NCBI GenBank assembly: GCA_023442525.1
Contig: JAEZZA010000031.1
Location: 310,001 to 374,000 of the forward strand
Direction of reading: 5' to 3'
Source: Bacteroidota bacterium
GTDB lineage: Bacteria; Bacteroidota; Bacteroidia; Bacteroidales; UBA10428
Length of the DNA: 64,000 nt
Shown here: one piece after another, positions 45,449-53,868 of the stretch
Layout: every line of letters starts with the position of its first letter
Position numbering within the stretch: position 1 is the first letter of the stretch
Made by a program: the position numbers and the translations under genes
Notes under the pieces: generated by a model
Told to the model about the DNA's origin: nothing
Seen by the model: the letters and a program-made list of their open reading frames with translations, nothing else
The model's database searches: none

Positions 45449-46636
45449 TTAAATATATTTCACAACAACTTTCTTAAGCAGTTTCTCTTCGAGTAGTTGG
45501 GCGATGCGGTTTACTACGGTTCTTCGTATTTCCAGTTCCACCGGAAGATGCGGATCCTGATGGGCAATATTGATACGGGTCCCGATGATAATATCAATGG
45601 AATCGCTTTCGAGGATCAGTTTCACAATTTCATCAGCGGGTCCCCTGCCCAGTTTGGTATTGGGATTGTATGCTTTCAGTATCTTTTCAACTTTATTCAG
45701 AGTAAGAATTCCCTCGGTAAACAGATCTATTCCTTCCATTTCATTAATGGGCGGCAGATCGGGATCTTCAAACTTAAAAACATCTTCAATTTTCAGGTTT
45801 AATTCCCTGGAAATAATATCTCCCGTTGTAGCACCCATTACTATTTTCTTTCCCTTGAAATCCCTTACCTCTGCAGCCAGAGTCACATCGTCTTCCTTAT
45901 TATAAGGCGGACCTGTGCAAATCAGCAATTCTCTTGGTTCCCTGAAGTAGATCACTCCGCAGGTTGAATCGTCCTTCGACTGAAAACCATCGTTCCGGTA
46001 GGCCATGTTCAACACTTTGCCAGCAAGATTCCGGGCTGAGATCTGGGGATACTGCTTTACAATATCGATTGCAAAACGCCCGACATTATCGGATCCCCAG
46101 CCAAAAGGAAAGCGGGGTGTGCCCAGGCCCGACTGTGTAATGCCGTCGGTGCAGAATAAAATGCGGTCGCCCTTAAGCGGTGTAAATGTGCATACCCTGA
46201 TAATTTTAGAGCAGTTGGTGTCGCTGTCAAGTTTTATAGTTTTATTATCGGCAGGTTTGAAGATTTTCCGGTCCCTGATGATGATGCAGTCCGGATTATC
46301 GTATTCCAGAATAGTGACCTTGTTACTTTGCTCAATGTCGATAATTGTGAATGTGGAATAATTCATCTTCCGATCGCTGCATTCAGGCAGCGTTTTCATG
46401 ATGATCTCTGCAGTTTTTTCGGGCTCTTTATGTTCTTTGGTGAAATTTACCGCCATGGTTGCGGTAAGGGTGGCAAGTATACTCGCCTTGACTCCGTGTC
46501 CCATCCCATCGGAAAGCACAGCCACAATGCGGTTCTCCTCCTTTACCTTGCTAAAAAGGAAAATATCGCCGCAAATTCGCTGGCCTTCGTAGCTTTTCTG
46601 CTGATAATCAACTTCGACAAAGAAATCTTCGTTCAT
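45449..46636 (-). CDS. SpoIIE-type (PPM) serine/threonine protein phosphatase
   Basis: The product (395 aa) has a PP2C-like domain (about 1-235) with metal-binding motifs GDIFLF, LSDGMGHGVKAS, FCTDGITQSG and DDSTCGVIYF. The remaining C-terminal part (about 235-395) matches nothing I recognise and may be a sensing or partner-binding domain. It has no membrane helix. It is in an operon with the hydrogenase-like sensor and a 2Fe-2S ferredoxin, the arrangement described for 'group C' sensory hydrogenases, in which H2 or redox state is thought to alter phosphatase activity. SiaC-type proteins are known substrates of this phosphatase class and two are encoded in this window. Confidence 0.88.
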   Translation of the reverse strand: MNEDFFVEVDYQQKSYEGQRICGDIFLFSKVKEENRIVAVLSDGMGHGVKASILATLTATMAVNFTKEHKEPEKTAEIIMKTLPECSDRKMNYSTFTIIDIEQSNKVTILEYDNPDCIIIRDRKIFKPADNKTIKLDSDTNCSKIIRVCTFTPLKGDRILFCTDGITQSGLGTPRFPFGWGSDNVGRFAIDIVKQYPQISARNLAGKVLNMAYRNDGFQSKDDSTCGVIYFREPRELLICTGPPYNKEDDVTLAAEVRDFKGKKIVMGATTGDIISRELNLKIEDVFKFEDPDLPPINEMEGIDLFTEGILTLNKVEKILKAYNPNTKLGRGPADEIVKLILESDSIDIIIGTRINIAHQDPHLPVELEIRRTVVNRIAQLLEEKLLKKVVVKYI

Positions 46637-46650
46637 AAGAATATTGTCTT

Positions 46651-46750
46651 CCGGGACACTTAGGACATATGCGACATATAGGACTAATGGTAAATATGGG
46701 ACAGTTTCATACTTTGTGTTTCATCCAGCATCCAGCATCCAGTATCCAGC
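46651..46750. repeat. Intra-operon tandem repeats (GGACATAT and CATCCAGCATCCAG units)
   Basis: Two blocks: GGGACACTTAGGACATATGCGACATATAGGACTAATGG (46653-46690) and CATCCAGCATCCAGCATCCAGTATCCAG (46722-46750). They lie between the phosphatase and the sensor gene in one operon. The two blocks match the GGGACTTAT and CTGGAT families seen elsewhere. Confidence 0.75.
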
Positions 46751-48604
46751 CTACTTCTTCTGCTCTCCCTTATAAAATTCTATAATGGAGTTGAGCATGT
46801 GCTCGATGTCGGTTGCACCTTCACCAAGCAGGAACCCGATTTTCTGAACCATTTCCAGGTTACGGTCGATCACCTCGGTTATGCGATTGATAACTTCGGC
46901 CCGCTGTACTTCCGGAGCCCGCATATCGCGGATTATACCTCCTGCAATCTTTCCCTTTTCAATGGGAAAAATGGAAACATTGAGCAGATTCTCTCCCACC
47001 CTGATATCCCGGTTCTCAATACTTTCGTTTTCAGTTATCACGTACGAGAACAGGTTTACCAGGTTATTGGGAACCAGCTTATTCAGATCGGCCCCCACCA
47101 ATCCGGGTATCACTTCGTTGATCTGTTCTGCCTCCTCCCCTAAAATGGTTGTGAATGTGCTGTTAGCTTTGACAATCTTCTGCAAATGATCTACAATCAC
47201 CACTCCCGAACGCAATTTTTCCAGCATGGCATTTGTCAGTTCCGACGCCTGCAAGGCGCTCTCCTTCTCCACCCTGGTTTTTGCCTCAGATTCGCGGAGT
47301 GCTTTCCTGGCCTGTGCCAGTTTTTCGTTCATTTCGTGTATCGACTGCTCAAACTGACGTGTATTTTTTCTTGAATACGACAGGCACATCTCAGGTACCA
47401 GGGTTCCATTGGCTATATCCCTTGCCAGATCAGCACAGTTACTGTAGCCACATTCACGGCAAGATAGAGGATTATCCGGTATTTTACCCAGCTCGTTAAG
47501 GATTTTGCGTATCTGTTCGGCAGAAGGTACAGGAGGTCGGTGATCATCTGCTGAAAAAGTTCTTGTCAGATCAATACCCATAAACCTCTGCAGATTATCG
47601 TACCACTCAACTCTGAAAAAATTCTGAAGGCGCTTGTTGGCGTACCGGATAACATGATATTCCTTATACCAGCGGTTACCCTGCTTTGTCATCCCGGCAC
47701 TTTGAAGTCCGTTCCCGTACATGATACAAAAATGGCGCTGAATAACGGTGATATGAGCTTCGAATTGAGCCACCGATTCAAGCATTTCATGCTTTCCTTC
47801 CAGTGAGAACATGCCAGCAGTAAGCAGGTTCTCATCCATATCCGCTGCCTGTGCAAAACCGTTTCGTAACGGGTATAGCGATCCCTTATAACTCAGAGGA
47901 GGATCAATATGTGAAAATTCCAGGTTCGATTCGTCAATCTTATAATCAACAAATAATTGCCTGAGTTCCTTAAAGGTAATGGCAACATCAATACCTTTTC
48001 CGTCAGTGAATGCAGTCACCTCACGTTTTGTTGAAATTTCGGGACCTATATAAAGGACCTTTACATCATCACCGTACATTTCCCTTACCACGCGCGACAT
48101 AGCTATCATCGGTGAAACGAGCGGTGCGAGGTTGCTTATCAGGTTAGGATGAAATTTTTCGATGAAACTCACAACAACAGGATCGAGTGATGTTATATAG
48201 TACCGCCCTTTGAAGTCGTTGAGCAGGTTCAGATATTTATAGGCCAGCAGATCAATGGCAAAGGATACTTCATTTACATACTCTACACCAAGCGACCGGA
48301 TCATGGTGGATAATTTCCGGTGATCGGAAATATCATCAAACTCCGCGGAAATACTGGGCGACAGAATTGCCGATACACGCGCTCCCGATTCAAAAAGGGC
48401 TTTTGCCTCTTCAATAGAACTGCGGTAAGTAAGTGCCCCGGGGTCACAAACCATCACACAATCGGAGCAACCTATACACCAGCCATCGTTCACAACCGGG
48501 AATTCACCGTCGGAATGGAGATGTATTGCCTTCACGGGACAGGTCCTGACGCAGGAATAGCACCTGGTGCACAACTTTTCGTCGAGACTGATCAATTTTT
48601 CCAA
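46751..48604 (-). CDS. [FeFe]-hydrogenase-derived sensor protein lacking H-cluster ligands, with PAS domain
   Basis: The product (617 aa) has two 4Fe-4S ferredoxin motifs (C12-C22 and C43-C53), a hydrogenase large-subunit-like domain (about 75-345), a PF04060-type Fe-S motif (C382, C385, C390, C407), a coiled coil (about 415-455), and a PAS-like domain (about 456-560). In catalytic and sensory hydrogenases L1 reads TSCCP and L2 MPC. Here L1 reads TSLDP (138-142), L2 reads GPEIST (187-192), and the last motif keeps one Cys (HFC, 293) but has Tyr at the second (296). A normal H-cluster therefore cannot form. The start is TTG at 48604, with AGGAGG 8 bases upstream. It is probably a redox sensor controlling the neighbouring phosphatase. 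Confidence 0.82.
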   Translation of the reverse strand: MEKLISLDEKLCTRCYSCVRTCPVKAIHLHSDGEFPVVNDGWCIGCSDCVMVCDPGALTYRSSIEEAKALFESGARVSAILSPSISAEFDDISDHRKLSTMIRSLGVEYVNEVSFAIDLLAYKYLNLLNDFKGRYYITSLDPVVVSFIEKFHPNLISNLAPLVSPMIAMSRVVREMYGDDVKVLYIGPEISTKREVTAFTDGKGIDVAITFKELRQLFVDYKIDESNLEFSHIDPPLSYKGSLYPLRNGFAQAADMDENLLTAGMFSLEGKHEMLESVAQFEAHITVIQRHFCIMYGNGLQSAGMTKQGNRWYKEYHVIRYANKRLQNFFRVEWYDNLQRFMGIDLTRTFSADDHRPPVPSAEQIRKILNELGKIPDNPLSCRECGYSNCADLARDIANGTLVPEMCLSYSRKNTRQFEQSIHEMNEKLAQARKALRESEAKTRVEKESALQASELTNAMLEKLRSGVVIVDHLQKIVKANSTFTTILGEEAEQINEVIPGLVGADLNKLVPNNLVNLFSYVITENESIENRDIRVGENLLNVSIFPIEKGKIAGGIIRDMRAPEVQRAEVINRITEVIDRNLEMVQKIGFLLGEGATDIEHMLNSIIEFYKGEQKK

Positions 48605-48610
48605 AATCAG

Positions 48611-48618
48611 TTCCTCCT
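48611..48618 (-). promoter_or_regulatory. Full Shine-Dalgarno before the hydrogenase-like sensor gene
   Basis: On the minus strand AGGAGGAA (48618-48611) directly follows the ferredoxin stop codon and lies 6 bases before the TTG start at 48604. It supports the TTG start and coupling to the ferredoxin gene. Such sequences are rare in this lineage. Confidence 0.75.
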
Positions 48619-48879
48619 TTATTTTTTCAGAAGATCCTGTAAGCTCTCTGACAGAATATGATGAATATTCTCTTCGTTTACTTCGTTATAGATCCTCCCT
48701 CCCACTTTCAGGTTCGGCCCGATATTACATTCACCGAAACAATGATCGCCCTTGAATAAAACACTATCCGAAAGACCGTGCTGAGTAATATAACGTTGGA
48801 TTATTTTAAGCAAATTTTTATTTCCCCTGGCAAAACAAGAACTGCCCAGACAAATAATAATCTCACGCCTGTGATTCAT
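48619..48879 (-). CDS. [2Fe-2S] ferredoxin of the NuoE/thioredoxin-like type
   Basis: The product (86 aa from the ATG at 48879) has the four-cysteine pattern CLGSSC ... CFGECNIGP and the surrounding EIIICLGSSCFARGNK and GDHCFGECNIGPNLKVGGR segments typical of the NuoE C-terminal domain. An upstream frame to 49080 overlaps the divergent rex gene and is rejected. The protein would carry one electron to or from the sensor encoded just downstream. It is the first gene of the sensor-phosphatase operon. Confidence 0.9.
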   Translation of the reverse strand: MNHRREIIICLGSSCFARGNKNLLKIIQRYITQHGLSDSVLFKGDHCFGECNIGPNLKVGGRIYNEVNEENIHHILSESLQDLLKK

Positions 48880-48922
48880 TAATATAATTGAATATGCTGT
48901 AAAGATAAAAAAGAATAAATCC

Positions 48923-48943
48923 CTTACAACTTTAAGCTGTAAG
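48923..48943. promoter_or_regulatory. 21-bp near-palindrome in the ferredoxin-rex divergent region
   Basis: CTTACA and TGTAAG arms flank an ACTTTAAGC centre; 18 of the 20 paired positions match around the central base. It lies midway between the two divergent start codons (48879 and 48992). It resembles an operator by symmetry, but it is not the usual Rex site (TTGTNAANNNNTTNACAA), so the cognate regulator is uncertain. Confidence 0.5.
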
Positions 48944-48991
48944 ATGTAATTGCTATTTTTTTGTATTTTAGCCATTGTAAGCACTTGGAAC

Positions 48992-49630
48992 ATGAACACC
49001 CTTCCCGAAAAGACAATTGAACGACTGAGCGAATACCGCAGAACTCTTTTCCGGTGCCTCGACGAAGGAAAGACCCACATTTATTCGCACGAGCTTGCCG
49101 ATATGCACAATATCACTGCTGTTCAGGTCCGCCGGGATATTATGTTTATTGGTTACACCAGCCAGGGCCGTAAGGGATACGATATAAAAGACCTCATCGA
49201 AGTGATTGGCAGGATTATGGATCCTTCGGATGTTTTGAATATTTGCCTGGTGGGGTATGGTCACCTTGGTAAAGCCATATCAACATACCTTGTAAATAAG
49301 CGCCCTAATCTCAAGATTGTTGCAGCCTTCGATATCGATCCCAAAAAGATAGGAACAACGTCAACAGTAACCTGTTATTCCGTTGAACGACTCAGGGAAA
49401 TAATCACTTCACGGAATATCTCGATAGCACTCCTCACAGTATCTGCCTCATCGGCCCAACAAATGGCCAATGCACTTGTATCATCGGGCATACGGGGTAT
49501 ACTTAATTTCACATCGGTGAACCTCAATGTCCCTCCGAATATTTACCTTGAGGAATATGATATGATTACGTCGCTTGAAAAAGTAGCCTATTTTGTTAAA
49601 ATTGCCGAGCGTTTTCCGACGCTTTCATAG
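48992..49630 (+). CDS. rex: Redox-sensing transcriptional repressor Rex
   Basis: The product (212 aa from the ATG at 48992) has an N-terminal winged-helix domain (RLSEYRRTLFRCLDEGK; YSHELADMHNITAVQVRRDI) and a Rossmann NAD(H)-binding domain (CLVGYGHLGKAI, about residue 87). Rex leaves DNA when NADH rises and so switches on fermentation, hydrogenase and anaerobic respiration genes. Its divergence from the redox-sensor operon suggests that operon is one of its targets. Its 3' end overlaps the convergent Gfo/Idh gene by 43 bases. Confidence 0.95.
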   Translation: MNTLPEKTIERLSEYRRTLFRCLDEGKTHIYSHELADMHNITAVQVRRDIMFIGYTSQGRKGYDIKDLIEVIGRIMDPSDVLNICLVGYGHLGKAISTYLVNKRPNLKIVAAFDIDPKKIGTTSTVTCYSVERLREIITSRNISIALLTVSASSAQQMANALVSSGIRGILNFTSVNLNVPPNIYLEEYDMITSLEKVAYFVKIAERFPTLS

Positions 49631-50643
49631 GCAGCTTTGATAATCTTAATGCCATTCAGCGAATCGGACGGATCTACCGGAAGTTCTTTTCCGTTTACCA
49701 AACATTGATATAGCAGGTTGTAGAATTCAGGATAACAGCCCGGAATAGTTTCGACCGGTCCCCTGAAATGAATTCCCTTAAAATTGGTATTCAATATCCC
49801 CCAGTTACTTTCGGGCTCTTTTCCCCAGTCGGGTTCATCCGGATAACGTCCATTTGTAAGGTCTTCTTCCTGGGGATCGATTCCATATTTAACATACGAT
49901 CCTTCGGTTCCATGCAGCATAAACCTGGCGCCGGGTTCACGCACCAGATAGCCGCTCTTTAGAGTGACTTTTAATTCAGGATAGTAAAGGTTCAGATCAA
50001 AATAATCGTAAACTCCCGAGCCGGTTCTTTGCTTACGCATATCGGCATAAACCGCCTCGGGTATACCAAAGAGTAACAATGCCTGATCAATGAGGTGCGA
50101 GCCCAGATTATACAGTGTACTTGCTTTCAGATTGCTATCCTCTTTCCATGATTCCCGGATAAAATTCCTGAACCGGTCGAAGTGAGCTTCATACGACACC
50201 AGCCGTCCGAGTAATCCTTCTTTCAAAATCTTTTGTATGGTCAGGAAATCCCCTTCCCATCGCCTGCTTTGATACACAGTCAGAATCCTGTTTTTTTTCC
50301 GGGCAAGTTCAATCAATTCCACTCCTTCTTCGATCTCATGTATAAAAGGCTTTTCCACAACTACATGCTTGCCTGCCAACAGGGCGGCCTTTGTATATTC
50401 ATAATGTGTATGGTCGGGAGTATTCACACATACCAGATCAATTTCAGGATCGTTGAATATTTCTTCGGCTGTGCGTACAACAGTAACGTACGGATATCTT
50501 TCGAGTGCATCATCTGAGGACCGCTGCATGATTTTTTTCATCGCGAATCCCTTATTCACATGTAATAACGGACAATGGAAAACCTTGCCCGACATTCCAT
50601 ACGAGAGAATACCTGTACGAATTACTTTACCGGCCGAAGACAT
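49588..50643 (-). CDS. Gfo/Idh/MocA-family NAD(P)-dependent oxidoreductase
   Basis: The product (351 aa) has an N-terminal Rossmann fold (GILSYGMSGKVFHCPLL), the EKP motif (VVVEKPFIHE, near residue 98) and the C-terminal domain with NLGSHLIDQALLLFG. Members oxidise or reduce sugar and polyol substrates. The Bacteroidota subgroup with this N-terminus has no fixed substrate known to me. The last 43 bases overlap the end of rex on the other strand. It starts 40 bases from the GH3 fusion stop, same strand. Confidence 0.92.
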   Translation of the reverse strand: MSSAGKVIRTGILSYGMSGKVFHCPLLHVNKGFAMKKIMQRSSDDALERYPYVTVVRTAEEIFNDPEIDLVCVNTPDHTHYEYTKAALLAGKHVVVEKPFIHEIEEGVELIELARKKNRILTVYQSRRWEGDFLTIQKILKEGLLGRLVSYEAHFDRFRNFIRESWKEDSNLKASTLYNLGSHLIDQALLLFGIPEAVYADMRKQRTGSGVYDYFDLNLYYPELKVTLKSGYLVREPGARFMLHGTEGSYVKYGIDPQEEDLTNGRYPDEPDWGKEPESNWGILNTNFKGIHFRGPVETIPGCYPEFYNLLYQCLVNGKELPVDPSDSLNGIKIIKAAYESVGKRSAILTK

Positions 50644-50682
50644 ACTTTAAAATTTAGGGGTATAGGGACAAATGTACGGAAA

Positions 50683-53600
50683 TTATTTGTCCATTATGGA
50701 ATTATAGATGATCTGCTGAATATCGGTTCGGATGTTCATCTCAATAAGCCTGTTATTGGATGCATCGGGACAAACCCTGTTTGAAAGGAAGACGTATACC
50801 AGGTCGTATTGAGGATCAACCCAAACCATGGTACCGGTGAAACCTGTGTGACCGTAACTAACCGGGGATGCTGAAGCACATGAAGGACCCGGTTTGGTTA
50901 TATCAGGCTCAGGTTTGTCGAATCCCAAACCTCTTCTGCTTCCCTCAATTCCATGCCGTTCTCTTGTGAACAGATCCAGGGTTTTTTCAGAAATATAGTA
51001 CTCATCTCCGTATGTTCCGTTATTCAGATTCATCTGGAAAAGTTTGGCCAGATCAAGAGCGTTTCCGAATAATCCCGCATGTCCTGCAATCCCGCCAAAC
51101 ATCGCTGCACGCTGGTCGTGAACGTATCCTCTCAGCTTCTGATGTCTGAACAACTTGTCGTCTTCAGTAGGGGCAATCCGGAATCGGTCGAATTTGTTTA
51201 GAGGATTAAAACAAAGTGTACCTGCTCCAAGTCTTTTATAAAATACAGAATCAATGATCCTTTCATACGTTGTGCCGCTTACCGAATCAATCATTTGTTT
51301 CAGAAGAATAAAACCCAAATCGCTGTAAACATACTCTTTCTTATCGCGGAGTGACGAATTAGCAATACCATTGTACATGGTATCGGTCCACGACTTAAGA
51401 ATAAACATATTATCGGCCACTTTAAGGGGGAACTGCTCGGAAAAGGTGGGCGAAATTACCGATGGCCGGTATTGTGTGTAACGGTTCAGGTACTGTCCCG
51501 GACCTATCCTGATGGGATTCGTTTCCGACATGGATGAGGTGATCAGGAGATTATTCTTAAATACAGGTTCCATCGTGGAAAAATAGAACTGCATGAACGG
51601 CTGCAAACCCGATTGATGAAGAAGAATATCCGCAATAAACAGGTCTTTCTTATTTGAAGGTTCAAGGTAAGGAAGGTATGCCGACAGTTTCTGGTTCAGG
51701 CCTATACATTCCTCGTCTACAAGATGCATTACAGCCTGAGTGGTAGCAGCAACTTTGGTTACTGATGCCAGATCATACAGATCGTCAGGTTCTACCATTT
51801 TTGCAGCAGTATAGTCCTGATGCCCGTATGTATTATATAATATTACCTTTCCATGCCGGGCAACCAGTACCTGGCAACCGGGAATTGCCTGGTAACTTAT
51901 TGCACGTCTGACTACAGAATCAATCAAACCCAAAGTATCCGCATTCATATTGGCTTCAAGCGGCAACGAAAATTTAAGCCGGCCCGAAGGCTTCATTTTT
52001 ATTCCCGATTTACCGGCAGTCCAGTTCATTGTTGAAACAGGCATGGTCCCATTCATTCCAATGGCTCCAAAAACTGCCTGCGCCGATACACTCTGTACAA
52101 TTCCGGAGTTTTCATAGGAAACCATCAGAGCCCTGACACGGTCGGCATGTCTGAAACGGGGAAGAAGGTAAGGGCTTCCGAGAATATTCAGAATAACATC
52201 TTTATTGTATGAGATTGAATCGGCCAGTTGTATGAGGTTATCGTTTATACCATAGCCCGTGGCAGGATTAACAGAATTTGCATGGACACTGGCTATGATC
52301 AGATTGCAATAGCGCAATTCCCTGAAAATACTGTCGATATTATCGGTACCATCGCCTTTAACATAGAAGGAACTCATAGGCATGTACCTGCCCAGCATTT
52401 TTTGAAACACTGTGTCGCGCTGATCACTGAAAACAACTGATGCCACTCTGAGGGTATCGAGCATCTTAAGGGGTAACAGATCCCGTTTATTTTGCAACAG
52501 TGTGATTGCGTTTTCCGATAACTTTTGCTGAAGAAGTAAGTATTCAGGCTTATTTAAATCGGACGTCACATTACGGGTAACAACCGGCTGGTAATTATGT
52601 AATCCTGCCCAGTACTTGGCAGCAAGTAACCGGCGACATTTGTCGTCGATTACCGATTCAGGTATTTTCCCGTTTTTTACCTTCCTGGCCAGGTTTTTAA
52701 TTATTTCTGGAATATCCTCGGGCATAAGCAATATATCGTTTCCGGCCAGCAAGGCCAGTTCAGCGGCTTCGGCCGGTTTATAATGGTTGGTAATACCCTT
52801 CATACCCAAGGCATCGGTGAAGACAAGGCCCCTGAAACCCATTTCCTTTCTGAGCAGAGTATCAATGATCCTTCCGGACAGCGAAGAAGGCAGATCCGGT
52901 CTATCGTCGAGAGCAGGAACATTGAGGTGAGCTGTCATTACACCCGGGAGTCCGTTATATATCAATTCACGGAAGGGAAATAATTCCAGACTGTCGAGTC
53001 GTCCCCTGCTATGATTTAATACAGGAAGTTCCTTGTGCGAATCAGTTTCGGTATCGCCATGACCCGGGAAATGTTTGGCCACCGACAGTATACCTCCATT
53101 CTCAAGGCCAATCATATAGAAAAGAGCCTTGCGGCTTACGGATACAATTTCTTCGCCAAACGACCTTCGGTTAATTACAGGATTTGCCGGATTATTATTA
53201 ACGTCCACAACCGGTGCGAAATTCAGATGCACTCCCAGACGCTTCAGTTGCTGGGCGATCTGAATTCCCATGTCAAAGATCAGACGTTCATCTCCAAGGG
53301 CTCCCAGCATCATCTGGCTTGGGTACCGGATTGTACTGTCGAGACGCATGGCAGGCCCGTTTTCGGCGTCCATTCCTATCAATAAAGGTGTACCTGAAAT
53401 GGATTGATAGTAATTGGTAAGCTGTGCTTGTTTTGCAGGTGAACCCTGGAAAAACACCAGACCCCCGATTTTCTGATTCCGGATAAGAGAAGTGACCTCT
53501 TTTTCGTTCTTTTCATTATTATTGGAATAGGCAGCCACCATTATAAGCTGGCCTATTTTTTCCTCAATGGTAAGCGTATCGAGTATCGAATCAACCCACC

Positions 53601-53754
53601 TTCGCGGCGATTCCAGAAAAGCAGGATCTTTCCTTGTTTCGGTAAAACGAGTGGTTTGCTCCCCCGAATCATCAAAGGGCACAAAGCGGCCAAACAGGAT
53701 CATAATGATCACAAATCCGGCAATCAGAACTGATTTTAATAATTTCCCACCCAT
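50683..53754 (-). CDS. Fusion of a NagZ-like GH3 hydrolase and a class C beta-lactamase-fold serine hydrolase
   Basis: The product (1023 aa) has an N-terminal signal or anchor (5-25). A GH3 domain (about 60-400) follows with the NagZ His/Asp loop KHFPGHGDT (about 226) and the nucleophile Asp in FTDALGMKG (about 313). A linker domain (about 420-600) and a serine-hydrolase domain (about 610-1010) with SVTK (about 663), YSDLG and HTGFTGT complete it. NagZ-type enzymes release N-acetylglucosamine from muropeptides. The second domain has the SxxK fold of penicillin-recognising enzymes, which includes esterases and D-Ala peptidases. The fusion is common in Bacteroidota. It probably works on peptidoglycan in the periplasm; antibiotic resistance is not implied. 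Confidence 0.88.
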   Translation of the reverse strand: MGGKLLKSVLIAGFVIIMILFGRFVPFDDSGEQTTRFTETRKDPAFLESPRRWVDSILDTLTIEEKIGQLIMVAAYSNNNEKNEKEVTSLIRNQKIGGLVFFQGSPAKQAQLTNYYQSISGTPLLIGMDAENGPAMRLDSTIRYPSQMMLGALGDERLIFDMGIQIAQQLKRLGVHLNFAPVVDVNNNPANPVINRRSFGEEIVSVSRKALFYMIGLENGGILSVAKHFPGHGDTETDSHKELPVLNHSRGRLDSLELFPFRELIYNGLPGVMTAHLNVPALDDRPDLPSSLSGRIIDTLLRKEMGFRGLVFTDALGMKGITNHYKPAEAAELALLAGNDILLMPEDIPEIIKNLARKVKNGKIPESVIDDKCRRLLAAKYWAGLHNYQPVVTRNVTSDLNKPEYLLLQQKLSENAITLLQNKRDLLPLKMLDTLRVASVVFSDQRDTVFQKMLGRYMPMSSFYVKGDGTDNIDSIFRELRYCNLIIASVHANSVNPATGYGINDNLIQLADSISYNKDVILNILGSPYLLPRFRHADRVRALMVSYENSGIVQSVSAQAVFGAIGMNGTMPVSTMNWTAGKSGIKMKPSGRLKFSLPLEANMNADTLGLIDSVVRRAISYQAIPGCQVLVARHGKVILYNTYGHQDYTAAKMVEPDDLYDLASVTKVAATTQAVMHLVDEECIGLNQKLSAYLPYLEPSNKKDLFIADILLHQSGLQPFMQFYFSTMEPVFKNNLLITSSMSETNPIRIGPGQYLNRYTQYRPSVISPTFSEQFPLKVADNMFILKSWTDTMYNGIANSSLRDKKEYVYSDLGFILLKQMIDSVSGTTYERIIDSVFYKRLGAGTLCFNPLNKFDRFRIAPTEDDKLFRHQKLRGYVHDQRAAMFGGIAGHAGLFGNALDLAKLFQMNLNNGTYGDEYYISEKTLDLFTRERHGIEGSRRGLGFDKPEPDITKPGPSCASASPVSYGHTGFTGTMVWVDPQYDLVYVFLSNRVCPDASNNRLIEMNIRTDIQQIIYNSIMDK

Positions 53755-53868
53755 CCTCTGGCTCTGTAATACTATAATAGTGTACTAATCCTGGCGCTAC
53801 AGGGTTGCGTTTTCGTGTAAAGAAATATAAAATTTCGCTTTAATGGCAGGTATTTTAGGTGATAATGA

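Noticed and set aside
46751..48604. Working hydrogenase
   Set aside because: The L1 and L2 cysteines and one in the last motif are missing, so a normal H-cluster is not expected.
50683..53754. Antibiotic resistance beta-lactamase
   Set aside because: The SxxK domain is fused to a GH3 domain and its third motif (HTG) also occurs in esterases and peptidases; the sequence gives no evidence for drug hydrolysis.
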